From NCBI GenBank assembly GCA_001939145.1, contig LSRX01000519.1, forward strand, positions 292,626-356,625: a stretch of DNA of 64,000 nucleotides. Reading direction: 5' to 3'. Position 1 is the first letter of the stretch; every line of letters starts with the position of its first letter. Of this stretch, positions 1-10,530 are shown one piece after another. A program made the translations under genes and the position numbers. The notes beneath the pieces were generated by a model that saw only the letters and a program-made list of their open reading frames with translations, made no database searches and was not told the DNA's origin. This DNA is from Symbiodinium microadriaticum. Taxonomy: Eukaryota > Sar > Dinophyceae > Suessiales > Symbiodiniaceae.

Positions 1-168
1 TAGCATGTCATACGTGCCTAGTTTGGTTTGTGGTGAGGTCCCGGCCTTATTGAAAAATTGATCTGTCGGCTTCTCCTGCATGCAAACGTACGGTGGCAAT
101 GAGCAACCTTATGCACCAATTGCCCATCAAATTATGGCATTCTACATGATCAGGCTATAGTCACAGGT

Positions 169-633
169 CTAAAATGGCCTTTCCGTCGACTTTTCCGTCG
201 TTGTCAAGATCCGGAGTGATGCTAAAGAGGCGCCTTGGAATGACTCTGAAAGATCGGTAGCAGCACAGCAGGATGAACGAAGATCAACTGTAACATCAGA
301 CAGAAGCCACAGCAGCTTTCGGTACAGAATCTGGTACACCCTCTGACCCGCAAGATATGCATCAGCGGCGCTGGTTGAGTAGGCTTCGGCCTGTGTGGAA
401 GAGTCCATCCCACCTGTGCACTGTGCACCCACGTCTGTGCAATTGCACGCACGAAGGCACGAAGGAGTGCTTGTACTTGCGAGCTCTAGCGACACTTCAT
501 TGGCAGACCCAAACTCAAGCGCCGGGATGGTTGCGAGACATGTTGGCATTGGAGAATTGAGATACGCTATGATCCCTTCCCCTTCGAACTGAAGGCAAGC
601 CGATGTGACAACAGCGAACGGACACAGATTCAT
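169..633 (-). CDS. Unidentified coding-like segment
   Basis: This is an open frame of 154 codons on the minus strand with protein-like composition, including a stretch around AYLAGQRVYQILYRKLLWLL. No family is recognised. It may be one or more exons of the same minus-strand gene as the segments up to about 1.9 kb, because the strand agrees and the spacing fits short exons and introns. The start is not reliable: the frame may simply run through an intron. Nothing regulatory is visible. The call rests only on frame length and composition. Confidence 0.25.
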   Translation of the reverse strand: MNLCPFAVVTSACLQFEGEGIIAYLNSPMPTCLATIPALEFGSANEVSLELASTSTPSCLRACNCTDVGAQCTGGMDSSTQAEAYSTSAADAYLAGQRVYQILYRKLLWLLSDVTVDLRSSCCAATDLSESFQGASLASLRILTTTEKSTERPF

Positions 634-1560
634 GGTTCAGACGATGCTGTCTTGGGAATAATTCCATCTGGCAGATCTGAAATGGGGCAGCTTGTCATCA
701 TCATATCACACACGGCTGCTCTTGTCTTTCGTGAATCTGCGGGGACTGGTCTCTGTTGCTGGCTCAGCCCTTGCTTGGAATCGTTTAACATAGCATCAAG
801 CAACACTCCCAGGTGCGTTCCATCCGGCAAGCAGTGGGTGTTCTTTCTGTTGAGACAGCAGATCGTCAGAGTCAAACTGCAACAGCAGCCGAACCCACGA
901 CACTTCATCCGCCTGAGTCTGCCTGATTGGACAGCAAACACGTCGACGAAAACATCGACGAGGTCCTGCCAACACAGGAGACCATCTTTCAATCTGCAGC
1001 TGCTACTTCATTTCCTGAGCCCGGCTGTGAACCTGTGACACAGACAGCGGCTTCTGCATGTGTTTTTGTGAGCCCGGCAGTCCACCGAGGATCTCGGATT
1101 TCCCCACTGCGGCGTGTTCTCCCAATCGTACTTCTTGTCACTTTCGCTGAGGTTCTGCAGCTCCAGACTATCCTGAAGAGTTTCCGTCCGCCAGACAATG
1201 GCCATACTCTCGCGCACGGGATGCGCATGGATGCGCCATCAGAAGTTTGGGAGTGACTCGTGGAGGCCAGCGTTCAGGCAAGAACTCCCACCTCCAAGCA
1301 GTGCTGGTACCAGTCAGTCTTCGTGATGGGCTTGACGGCCTGAGTCGTGGTAGGGAAGCCCCCTGATACGGAGTGGAATCCGGCAATCTTTCTGCATTTT
1401 GCCAGCTCACAGCGCCAGGACCAAGATTCACGCCCAATCTGGGAACCAGCCCTCTGCTTTTGCTCGCTTTCCTGGGGCTTCTAAAGGACTTTGTGGGTAC
1501 AACGGCAAAGGAAACATGTTTTGAAAAGCCTTGCCTGGAAGCAACGACAAGGCAAAGCAC
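630..1560 (-). CDS. Unidentified coding-like fragments
   Basis: Several overlapping short minus-strand frames look partly protein-like, for example a segment reading GTHLGVLLDAMLNDSKQG near 0.77-0.84 kb and one reading LQDSLELQNLSESDKKY near 1.1-1.2 kb. They lie in different frames, as expected for exons separated by short introns. No domain is recognised. They could belong with the 1.56-1.91 kb segment. Treat this as a possible multi-exon gene of unknown function; reading-frame noise is the main alternative. Confidence 0.2.
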
Positions 1561-1908
1561 TCAGACACCGACCCCACATCTGTCACAAGCAACGCATTGA
1601 GACTCTGCTGAGCAGTGCACCGTTGTGAATACCTTTCTGCACCTGATTCGTTCAGCGATCAAAGCAGATTCAAGATCTTCACAGTTGGTCGTGTGTACAG
1701 CCTTGCGGCCGTACACCCAATGGGTCTCCTTGTTGTGGACAATGACCTCCACCTTGTCCTCAGCAACCAACTTCCCCAATGAATCCCGATGACTCCCTCG
1801 TATATTGTGGCAGGCGCTGGAAATTAAGCAGCACGCAGAAGTTGTAAGTGCAAGTCGCTGATTGTCGTTTGCATCTGCAAAACAGATTGAGCCCAAGAGA
1901 GGAGACAT
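1561..1908 (-). CDS. Possible kinesin-motor-like exon
   Basis: The frame contains a stretch of about 60 residues with the pattern V-x-V-x-x-H-N...V-Y-G...NCEDLESAL...R-x-V-x-T, ending in a degenerate SAES. This resembles the part of a kinesin motor that precedes and includes the switch I NxxSSRSH motif. The invariant SSRSH itself is not present as expected, so the match is weak: the exon may end there, the copy may be decayed, or the resemblance may be accidental. No P-loop (GxxxxGKT/S) exon was found nearby in the same orientation. Confidence 0.25.
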   Translation of the reverse strand: MSPLLGSICFADANDNQRLALTTSACCLISSACHNIRGSHRDSLGKLVAEDKVEVIVHNKETHWVYGRKAVHTTNCEDLESALIAERIRCRKVFTTVHCSAESQCVACDRCGVGV

Positions 1909-2162
1909 GTTGATGGACTAACGCTGACAAAAAACAAACCAACTGCCTGGCTCGTACTTCTGTATGACGTCTCGCGTTCGCAACGCCTAGCGCGGATTGC
2001 GGTGGACTCATGCGGGCACAACTTGGACAAGTCCGGAGTGAAAGTGGAGGGAAGCACGGCACAGCACAAGAATCTTCACTATGGTGGGCAGGCTACCGAA
2101 GCCTAGCATTGGCAGGGTTTCTCATACAGAACCATAGAAGGATATGTCGGTCCTTTATCAAA

Positions 2163-2502
2163 CCCTAAACAATTGCAAACTGGAAAACCCTAAACCATAA
2201 ATTTAAATGGAGCAGAAAAGATGTTGGTTGAGAAACCCAAAACCCTAAACGAAGATGCTGGTTGCGCTCAGAACGGTGAAAGCCGATGCTGGTAGACAAA
2301 CTTCAAACCCTAAAATAGGAGATATTTGTTGCCAAATCACGAGCCCCAAAACGAGATGTTGGTTGAGAACCCCGAAATATCCAAAACGACGGAGGAAGAT
2401 GTTCGGCGAGAAGCCCTAAACCCTTAAAGGAGATGTCGGTTGAGTAACACAAAACCCTAAATGGAGATGGTGGCTCATAAACTGCAAACCCAAAACCCTA
2501 AA
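2163..2502. repeat. Interstitial telomere-like CCCTAAA repeats
   Basis: Seven perfect CCCTAAA heptamers, all in one orientation, start at 2163, 2188, 2243, 2308, 2414, 2455 and 2496. They are embedded in a degenerate repeat that also carries variants of GATGTTGGTTGAGAA. CCCTAAA is the C-strand of the TTTAGGG telomere repeat, a type reported for plants and several dinoflagellates. The copies are spaced by tens of bases and are not in tandem, so this is not a working telomere. It is either a relic of an interstitial telomeric insertion or a minisatellite that happens to contain the heptamer. Confidence 0.75.
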
Positions 2503-2591
2503 TCTTGAGGGTGATGACCAGATGACGCCGGTGCATGAGGCTTGAGAAGGCAGGGCACAGAGATGATGTTGGCAAAGGGCAGTCTTCACGC

Positions 2592-2732
2592 GTACTGCTG
2601 CTGCTGCTATTGCTCCTTCTCCTCCTACTACTACGACGGGTTACTACGACTACTACTGCTGCTGCTGCTACTACTGCTGCTGCTGCTGCCGCCGCTGCTG
2701 CTGCTACTACGACGACTACGACGACGACGACG

Positions 2733-2774
<42 letters not shown>

Positions 2775-2830
2775 GCTTGCAATAACAGCAACAACGGCAA
2801 CAGCAACAGCAACAATAGCAACAACGTGAC
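2592..2830. repeat. CTG/CTA then CAA trinucleotide microsatellite
   Basis: About 185 bp of interrupted CTG, CTA and CGA triplets run into about 50 bp of CAA/CAG triplets. The tract gives homopolymeric open frames on both strands (poly-Leu, poly-Thr, poly-Val, poly-Ala, poly-Ser), which are artefacts of the repeat and not genes. Confidence 0.9.
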
Positions 2831-2891
2831 GATCGTCAGGGCCACCCCCGATCAGCAATAGCCGCAGTCAGTCAGATGAGGACGCCCACTA

Positions 2892-3407
2892 TCAAGTCTT
2901 CTGTATTCGTGAATGCTCAGCATCACCCGTGCCTGCTGCATCATCTTCGACACCTCCTTCGGCAACTTGCTCCCGCTGTAAGGAAGTGAGAGGCATGCAA
3001 TCCTGGTGAAGGGTGGGTGCTGCAGCATGATTCATGAATTGCATCCAGCAAGAACGCTGAGGTGAGAACCCTTCATCCTTGTTCTCATCAATATTCCGCA
3101 ACCGAATAACCTTCAGTTTCCAGCGGTCGTGGCCAACGAGGCTTAGACGAAACATCGCCGATAGAAAACGCGCTTGAAAGTCGCCCCTCAGTCTCCCACC
3201 ACATCCGGGAGAAGGACGTAATCATCCTCCTTGCAAGACTTTCCAGATGTCTGGTTTGCACTCACGGCAGACGACGTAATGATTGAGCTCATGAAACCAA
3301 TCGAGACGACATCCAAGCCGGACAGCGCATCTCTGCAAAACTCTGCTGCCAAATAAGTCCCTTGCGAGTTCGGGGAAAACCAGCGATATCTGGGACCTCA
3401 GTCGCAA
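2892..3407 (-). CDS. Unidentified coding-like segments (two exons?)
   Basis: Two minus-strand frames are protein-like. The upstream one (3222-3407) ends in WKVLQGG and includes ELARDLFGSRVLQRCAVRLG. The downstream one (2892-3155) begins SAMFRLSLVGHDRWKLKV and continues with mixed charged residues. They could be two exons of one gene or one exon with a frameshift. No family is recognised. The strand agrees with every identified gene in the window. Confidence 0.25.
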
Positions 3408-3409
3408 GA

Positions 3410-5080
3410 AACTTCAGGAAGACTATACTTTGACATGGTCTCTTTCCTTCCCCAAGGGGCCTTCCTAGCCCGAGGTCTAGGCCTCAACTGAGGCCCGGGC
3501 ACATCCTTGCCTGAGGGGGACATAGGGGGGCATCCATGACATTTCAGCTATCTGCCGTATTAAGGGCCCTGCCGCTGGGATCTATGCCACTGGCCTGGCT
3601 CCGCATGTTCTGTGCAATACATATTCGAGAAAGCTAGCGGCAAGACTTGCACTACCCTGCGTGTCGTGTAGAGGCCTTCTCCGCAACCCAAATTCCATGA
3701 TGGCGAACACTACCGACTCCATTCTAAATTCTTGTCAGGGAAAGATGGCCAGGACCAGGAGGGTATGGAACTCCAAAACCGACATGCTGGCGCCTCCTTC
3801 GGCTCTGGCTTGTCAGGCTCCACGGTCTTACCCAGCTCGTCGTCCAACTCCTTTTCCACTCACATCTGGCTGAGCACTGCGCATTGGGGGCGGCTCCGTC
3901 TGCAGGTACGGGATGATCGGCACCGTGTGCACGGGCGCCTGGAAGCCTGCTCCCAGCAGGCCTGGGCGAGAGCCGCACCAGTGATGTACATCGGGAATGC
4001 GAGCTCATTGGGCCCGCTCCCGGCTTTGCAGTCTGGGAGCGCCGCGTGCTAATTCCTAACCGGCTGAACTAGGTATTGTACTCCTCGCTTGCTTCGCAAC
4101 TTTATCTGTGCGATCTTGTGTTGGTTCATTGCCACACTATCCAAGGTCTGGCAGCAAACGCGCAAGGATCTCACGTCGCCCGTCATGAATCCTTCCCCAA
4201 ACAATGTGGCAAACTACGCTTGGGGTTCCTGCGTTCAGGGTCGGGAGATTAGATCGCTATCCTCGCGAAGCACGCAACTTGATGAAGCAAATTCCTGCCA
4301 CAGTGCCGTTCTTGTTACTGTTGTGCCTTTGGGTGGACGTCGCGCTCCGCCCAAAGTCAGCGCTCTCTTTGGATTGAAATCACTCGAAGTCGCCAAAGTT
4401 CTATAGCAGGGCCATGCTATTCACCTCCTACTTGGCGGAAATCAAAATCACGCTGCCGCAACAGTGCCGCGAGTATGGTGGGATGTGCACCGGCGGCAGT
4501 GTCTGCCCTCCGCAGTCCAGTCGGCCCAAATCGTGCTCCTGTCACAGCGCCGTGCAGATGAAGAAGCGTGCTCCCACCACAGCTCCATGCACGCGTTGGG
4601 GGCGAAACGTGTGTTCCCGGCACATGATGGTGCTGTGCATGTTCTGGGGTCAATAGTGCTCCCACCACCGCATGTGGTTGTTCTTTGGAGCCTCGGTTCG
4701 TGGACATGAACCGCTTAGAATGCTAGGTGCTCTTTCACTGTTTGAGGTCTATGCTGGCAATCTTTGGAAAGATTCTGTGAAGACTAGATGCCAGGTTGGG
4801 TCTTTTGAAAGGCATAAGCCTGCCCGTATGCCACAGGGCAAACTGCTGAGAGGGCTCAGCCTTGAAGCAGTCATTGCCGCAGGAGAGTACGCTAGGCTTT
4901 GCCAAAACGCTTGCGAAAGGACATACTTCATGACTTTGACGCTAGCTCCAACCCCAGTGCTTACGTTTGTCCTGAGGACCGGATTCACCCAACCCGCATC
5001 AGCTGGACCTGCGCATGCCACAAGCAAGCCAATGGAAGCCTAGCCAAGACGAAAATTATGCATGGAACAGGCTCAACTCA
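3410..5080. other. No recognisable gene
   Basis: Only short, mutually overlapping frames on both strands occur here and none shows a family motif. A GC-rich block at about 3445-3530 has small hairpins (for example GGCCTCA-ACT-TGAGGCC). This is probably intergenic or intronic. Confidence 0.4.
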
Positions 5081-5083
5081 GCA

Positions 5084-5482
5084 TCAACTCTGCAACATCA
5101 ACATCAAAGGGGCTACTGCGTCATACCACCACAAAAGCTCATCCACTGCCATACACAGGGGTACCAGGCCCACAAGAATTCGTGGTCCTACAGGGAACCT
5201 CATGAGCAGCGGAACCTGAAATTGCAAGGTGCTACGAAAACAAAGAGATGACTGGCAGGGAGCTGCCAAGCGCGACCTCACCAATTCAACAGGCGCTGTG
5301 CAGCCGAAGCACGATCCTTTCGCACGCGGAATTTTTCCTGAACGACAGACCATGTGACACACCCTTCCTACTCCAGGAGACACCTTGATAAGGCCATAGC
5401 CCATTCTTGTGCTGTGGATGATGGCTGTGCTTTCAGGAAGCGCGATTCTGTTCCGGTCCTCATTGTCTTTGCCTGGGATCAC
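5084..5482 (-). CDS. Unidentified 132-codon frame
   Basis: A minus-strand frame with mixed composition, including STRMGYGLIKVSPGVGRVCH and several Cys residues. No motif is recognised and no start context is convincing. It is kept because its strand fits the gene cluster. A chance frame in GC-balanced intergenic DNA is equally likely. Confidence 0.15.
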   Translation of the reverse strand: MIPGKDNEDRNRIALPESTAIIHSTRMGYGLIKVSPGVGRVCHMVCRSGKIPRAKGSCFGCTAPVELVRSRLAAPCQSSLCFRSTLQFQVPLLMRFPVGPRILVGLVPLCMAVDELLWWYDAVAPLMLMLQS

Positions 5483-5794
5483 GAGTGCAATGTCTCGTTC
5501 AGACGATGACTCTCAAGTCGGATTGCCAGATTAGCTTGAGGGTGGCGCGGTGTGGCTCAGGCCGGAAACATAAACTGTGCGACTTCGTTGCATCAAGGTG
5601 CTGATTGCCCTCCATCCCAGACATCTTCTCCTTTCTCGAAGCCCTGTCATTGCAGGCAGATCACCGGACGTCACGGAAAGCAAGCGAAGAAAGGGTCAGT
5701 CAATACCTTCAGAAGCCTGAGCTAGAGGCAATTTCGGCTCAATGTCGGCACGGACACCAGTGTATGTTGATGTTGCTACTCAACAGATGATTAC

Positions 5795-5846
5795 GGTGAT
5801 GACGATGATGATGAGAAGGACCAGGATGGACGATGGCGATGATGGC

Positions 5847-5895
<49 letters not shown>

Positions 5896-6063
5896 TCGAT
5901 GGCGATGGCGATGATGATAACGATGACGATGACTATGACGGTGATGGTGCCGGTGAGCATGACGATGATGGTGATGGTGGTGATGATGATGACGATCATC
6001 ATCATCATCATCATCATCATCATCTGTACAATCATCATCATCATCATCACCATCATCATCATG
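5795..6063. repeat. GAT tract followed by ATC tract (hairpin-capable)
   Basis: About 170 bp dominated by GAT (5826-5995) is followed at once by about 70 bp of ATC/CAT (5996-6063). The two halves are reverse complements of each other, so the single strand could fold on itself. All six frames through it are homopolymer artefacts (Asp, Met, Ile, His, Ser). Confidence 0.9.
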
Positions 6064-6660
6064 ATAGCCTAGCCGTGGTAGGGGCCCCAACAGCGATGTC
6101 GCAGCTACGATCTGCTTGGGGGAGTGGGGCAGGCGCGGCGAGCTGTTCAAGAATCAGCAAGCACAGCCAAACTCCAGGCCAGAATCTGCGGTTTGCTTCG
6201 CGAAGCACGCGCATGGTAGCGCACAAACTCCATGGCGACTGGTGACGTAGCAGCTGGAAAATCTGAAAGAATCCTGGCCTCGACGTGCAGATTTGTGTAC
6301 TGGGCCGAGAGGGATGTGGTATTGTGAACAGCTCATTTTGTGTCCTCTACAGCCCTCCCAGCCCAAGAAAAGGTGACAGCGGCCTCTAGGCCAGCGTTTG
6401 CAAGATCACAGCAGTCTGTACGTAGAGTTGCCCATACTTTCGGACGGCTGCGACCTCTGGAGACTGTATCTCAGCTTGGCCACATGCCTCGCTCCTTGAG
6501 CGAGCTTCTGGCAGACATGTCTCAAAATCCACACGGCTACTGCAGTGATTGTGAATCTGTGAATCGAGTTTAAGACATATCCTCATCGGCCTTCTACTGA
6601 CAGCACAGAGCAGGTACCTGCCATTAAGAAGCATAGAAAGAAGCGAGCTCGCAGTTCGTG
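6064..6660. other. No recognisable gene
   Basis: Only short frames on both strands with no family motif. It lies between a triplet microsatellite and a TA-rich microsatellite, 3' of the DnaJ gene. Confidence 0.4.
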
Positions 6661-6670
6661 TGCACCTAAA

Positions 6671-6673
6671 ATA

Positions 6674-6707
<34 letters not shown>

Positions 6708-6900
6708 CACTATAAAAACTATATATACTATATATACTATCTATATTATATATACTATATACACTATATACACTATATATACTATATATACTATATATAT
6801 ACTCTATATACTATATATACTATATATACTATATTTACTATATATACTATATATATATATATAGATATGTATATACATATATATATATATATGTACAGAT
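6671..6900. repeat. TG/TA and ACTATATAT microsatellite
   Basis: A short (TG)n run leads into (TA)n and then some 180 bp of a 7-9 bp unit close to ACTATATAT. The downstream edge lies about 40 bp from the stop codon of the DnaJ gene. Confidence 0.9.
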
Positions 6901-6941
6901 ATACTGCAAGTCACCGAAGCGGGCTCGCTTGAAGATTGCAC

Positions 6942-9720
6942 TCAGTTTGATCTGCCACGAAGTTCCATCACTTTCTCCTCGTCATCTGAGGATAAATTCC
7001 TGGGAATGTTCACCTTCACGGTGATGTAGTGATCACCGCGCTCCTTCGACCACGGCACGACTCGTTTCGGACTAACAGAACTAATCAAGAGGGCTTCAAA
7101 TGTGCAGCCTCAAACGAAAAAATGTGTTTGCGAGCCGCGAAGCCCCGCGGACTGCAGGTTACACGGTGTCAGTGCGAAATGTTTACACTCATAATCATTC
7201 ATGCCCGCCCTACGTGCACAACAAGCCTTGTGTCATGCGATCGCCACGCATGTCTGCTGGAACACTACCCCCCAACCTTGAAAACTTGGCGGCCCGAGCG
7301 ATCCTGAGGCTTGCCGAGCTTTGGCACACCTCGGCCTCTGATCCGAAGACGTGTTTCAGGCTGAGTACCTGAGCAACCCGAGTCGGTGAGTGGCCGTATC
7401 TGTGCGGACCTATGTCTCGCCACGTCTGGGCCTTTCGGCACCTTGATCTCAGCGTCTCCATCAATGGTCTTCACCTACGTACGCGGCAGGGGTTCACTCC
7501 AAACCTACGGTACAATCAGACCATGCCCGCTGCCTTGATGGAGGTTCCCAGGATGGCGTCAAACACGTCTACGGTGCTCTCAGTATAGATATCAAACTCA
7601 TCGCGCTGAAAGTCGTTGGAAGGCCTTAATTTGTGGCCACGCATGTCCCGAACCCCGCTGGTTCCGACTCTTGCATGCCGGCCACTCGACTTTCACGCCA
7701 ATATATAGATCTCCGGAGGGACCCTTCTTGGATCCTCGCCGCAGTGATGTGCACAATGCCAGCAAGCACAAACCACATGCAGCTCGCAATACTGCCTAGG
7801 ATGATATGCTACGCTGCGGAATCAGACGATGCCAGCTGAGCATGCGGTACTCCTGCTGTCCCTCACTGATAGCATCTAAGTAGGGAGTTTAGGGTGCCTG
7901 TTCTAGCGGGCTAGTATTTTTGAGCCAGGACGACCTCACGGAGCTCAAGCAACAAGATTCGGCTACCACTCTAGCACTGGCTGTGGTCGTGTCTTGCACC
8001 TGGTCACGCATCCTGTCCGATGAGAGAAAGAACCATTCGACTAGCCGATGTGATGCGGTCCTTTGTCACCTTCACCTCTGAGACGAAGTTGGTTGCCTTT
8101 CACACCAGTGCTCTGAACCGGCGCTTCGCTTCAACTGCCTACTCTACGCATCGGACAAGTCTGGGACACGGACCAGTATTGCAACCTGCCGGCACCTGAA
8201 GCCCAAGTGTTACTAGAACAGTACTAGAACAAAAATCTGATGTTGTGTATACGTACCTTGACGGTGACTTCCTGCCGAGCTGGTGTTGTGCCCTGCCAAG
8301 AGCGCCAGCTTCGACCGACACGGCTCATTCTGTCGTGGGCCTTGCCCCCGCAGGAACCGCAAAGGCTGGAAGGGTCCACTCCAGAACCGTTGCATGCCGG
8401 GCATACCTTACATGGGGTGAGGCCGGGCACTTTTAATTTGCAGCGGTGCACTAACAAAGGACGAAATATCGTCGAAATAGGCCACCCTGAGACAGCGGCC
8501 TGCTGTGTCTGCATGACACCGAAGGGAGTCTGCATGACTTGCATCACCTCAGCTCAAAAGAAGGCCCTGCTTTCCCGCTCGAGCGCACTGCTTTGCTTGA
8601 TGGGCGGATGACAGGCGAAGGCAGATGAATGCGACAAGACTGCTTGCGACGCTCAATTCATGATGTTCCGTTAAATGCATCACAGCAACGGTGCCAGTCC
8701 CACCACATTGTCGACACTGTGTCTGGCCTGGTTGAAGGGCAAGGCAGCGCCAGCTTGCGAGCTGAAGTTCACTAAGCAGACGACTTGCACCCGGTTTGGT
8801 GCCAGTACCAGAGCAGGTGGAGCACACCCTGCGGCAAGGAAGGAGAGAAGTGGCCCGGTGCTGCACAAAACCACCAGCCAGGCGGCTCTTCGCGTCTGAT
8901 GTCCACCTTCACTTCACCGCCAAAGCAGGCTGTCCTCAGTCTGGACTGGCAGCCGTCTTTCTGATGAAGATCAGTCCTTGTCTACAATCTTCAGGCTGGC
9001 TATTCGGTCACACCAAGCAGTTCGAGTCTATGAGGTAAGCAAAATGAGAGCAACATTTTTCATTGGGTGTATCACACAGACCGCAAAAAAAAGAGGTCAA
9101 AGTTGGGGTTGCATGAACCGGAGTAGTCGATGCAGTTCTGGTTAAACAAGGATTGATAAAGTGTCTCATGCAATCTATACTATCGATCTTGAACATCGCA
9201 ACATGGCCGTCATGTGGCAAACTGCTCTAGGATCCGCGCAAGAAGGGGATCGTAACCTCGAGCTGCCTGGGGTAATAAGCAGTGTGGCTTATCATAGGCT
9301 ATTAGGTCGCAGGCCTGTAAACTGTAAACTGTAAACCACACAGATTCTCGTAACTCAACATGTGTTTCGTTGTGACGGGGTGCAGATCTGCGCCCTTCTG
9401 CGGTCCGGACTGTCGTTGGCGCCGGCCTCCCATACCTCCCATGCCACCCATGCCGCCCATGCCACCCATTCCACCGAACCTCAGCGCCATGGATGCAACT
9501 ATCCGAAGACGCCCTCAGTAAAACCGTTGCCTGCAAGGAGCATTTGACTCAAGAGCTCCTCCAGACCCATGCCACCCATACCACCCATGCCACCAGCTCC
9601 ACCCATGCCACTGACGCCTAGCGAGGCAGATCATGAAGCCAGAGGGATGGCTAAACACAAGATTCTGAACCTGCTGCAAACGGGCCTGCTTCTCCGAACC
9701 TCGGCGAATCTGGAGCAACA
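6942..9720 (-). CDS. Type I DnaJ (Hsp40) co-chaperone, multi-exon, J domain not found
   Basis: Type I Hsp40 proteins deliver unfolded clients to Hsp70. Segments appear in family order on the minus strand. The Gly/Met-rich linker (GGMGGMGGMG, about 9640-9400) comes first. Four zinc-finger motifs follow: CSTCSGTG near 8830, CRQCGGTG near 8715, CPACNGSG near 8405 and CGSCGG near 8365. Then come EVTVK (8260-8285), GPSGDLYIGVKVEW (about 7720), a DEFDIYTESTVDVFDAILG segment (7520-7606), TIDGDAEIKVPKG (about 7465), LRIRGRGVPKLG (about 7365) and a C-terminal exon GDHYITVKVNIP to VMELRGRSN, with stop codon at 6942-6944. The order and spacing fit the zinc finger and both substrate-binding subdomains. 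No HPD-containing J domain is visible; upstream of 9.72 kb is a microsatellite and then a retroelement. Exon limits are approximate. The targeting compartment cannot be judged without the N terminus. Confidence 0.85.
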
Positions 9721-9779
9721 TTGATTGGATCGTCAGTGCTGGCTAAGGGGTTTCGAATCGAATTTCGATATGTCGCTAT

Positions 9780-9847
9780 ACAATGAGCTAGCTAGCTGGC
9801 TAGACTCTACATGGCTAAATCGCTGGATGGCAAGACCCGTGGATAGA

Positions 9848-9878
<31 letters not shown>

Positions 9879-9965
9879 TAGTGAGGTAGCTAGATCGATA
9901 GATAGATAGGTAGGTAGACAGACAGATATATGGATAGAGATGAAGATCACATGTAGCTGTAAATA
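9780..9965. repeat. GACA/GATA tetranucleotide microsatellite
   Basis: Runs of GACA (about 9846-9880) and GATA/GGTA (about 9895-9945), with AGCTAGCT-type sequence just upstream. It separates the DnaJ gene from the retroelement. Confidence 0.85.
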
Positions 9966-10018
9966 AATATATAGAGATAGATTTGCAAATCGACGCAGAC
10001 AAAAAAATATAGATATTC

Positions 10019-10245
10019 CTCAGCGAAACAGCTTTCCCTGATTCTTTTAACCCAGAGAAGCTGGAAGGCATCAAGTTGGCAGCACGATAGGTGCTGCCAG
10101 AGGAGGGCCGTAGCAGGCCAAACACCCTCAGCCTCACCCGTAAGTGACTCTCCCATGGGAGGTAACCCACCCGTAGGTGAACCACCCGTAGGTGACTCTC
10201 CCATAGGAGGTCGTGAATGCCTTCACCCTGGCACTTTCAGCCAAG
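10019..10245 (-). repeat. Repeat B2 of the YR retroelement
   Basis: Bases 10019-10126 match 10354-10466 with only a few substitutions and one short indel, and 10224-10245 matches 10479-10500 exactly. Relative to B1 this copy holds about 80 extra bases (10137-10205) made of short near-palindromes such as CTCCCATGGGAG and CACCCGTAGGTG. Confidence 0.8.
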
Positions 10246-10269
10246 GGCGGCGGAAGGGGGCGAGGAGGT

Positions 10270-10315
10270 GAGCCAGAACTCCTCTTTTGGGAAACGGCGC
10301 TGAGAAAGGCGCGTG
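10270..10315 (-). repeat. Repeat A2 of the YR retroelement
   Basis: A 46-base block that recurs in the same orientation at 15292-15337 with two substitutions. It lies between the two B copies, as the internal A2 of a split direct repeat would. Confidence 0.8.
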
Positions 10316-10349
10316 TCACTCCCTTGCAAGCAAAGTCACTCACTAAAGG

Positions 10350-10500
10350 TATTCTCAGCGAAACAGCTGTCCCTGATTCTTTTAACCCAGAGAAGCTGGA
10401 AGGTATCAAGCTGGCAGCACAATAGGTGCTCCCAGAAGAGGGCCGTAGCCGTAGCAGGCCAAACACAACTGTACAGCCCACCCTGGCACTTTCAGCCAAG
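10350..10500 (-). repeat. Repeat B1 of the YR retroelement
   Basis: A near-identical partner of B2, immediately 3' (minus strand) of the recombinase frame, whose stop is at about 10531. Confidence 0.8.
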
Positions 10501-10530
10501 GTAACAAACAAAAGAGTGGAAGCTGCCAAC

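Noticed and set aside
2163..2502. A true telomere end
   Set aside because: Heptamers are interspersed and degenerate, and unique sequence with gene-like content continues on both sides.
2498..2845. Poly-Val/Ala and poly-Leu frames
   Set aside because: Microsatellite translation.
5742..6245. 167-codon poly-Asp/poly-His frame
   Set aside because: Pure GAT/CAT microsatellite translation.
9846..9945. Regular short repeats that might suggest a CRISPR array
   Set aside because: Tetranucleotide microsatellite with no spacers, in a eukaryotic context.
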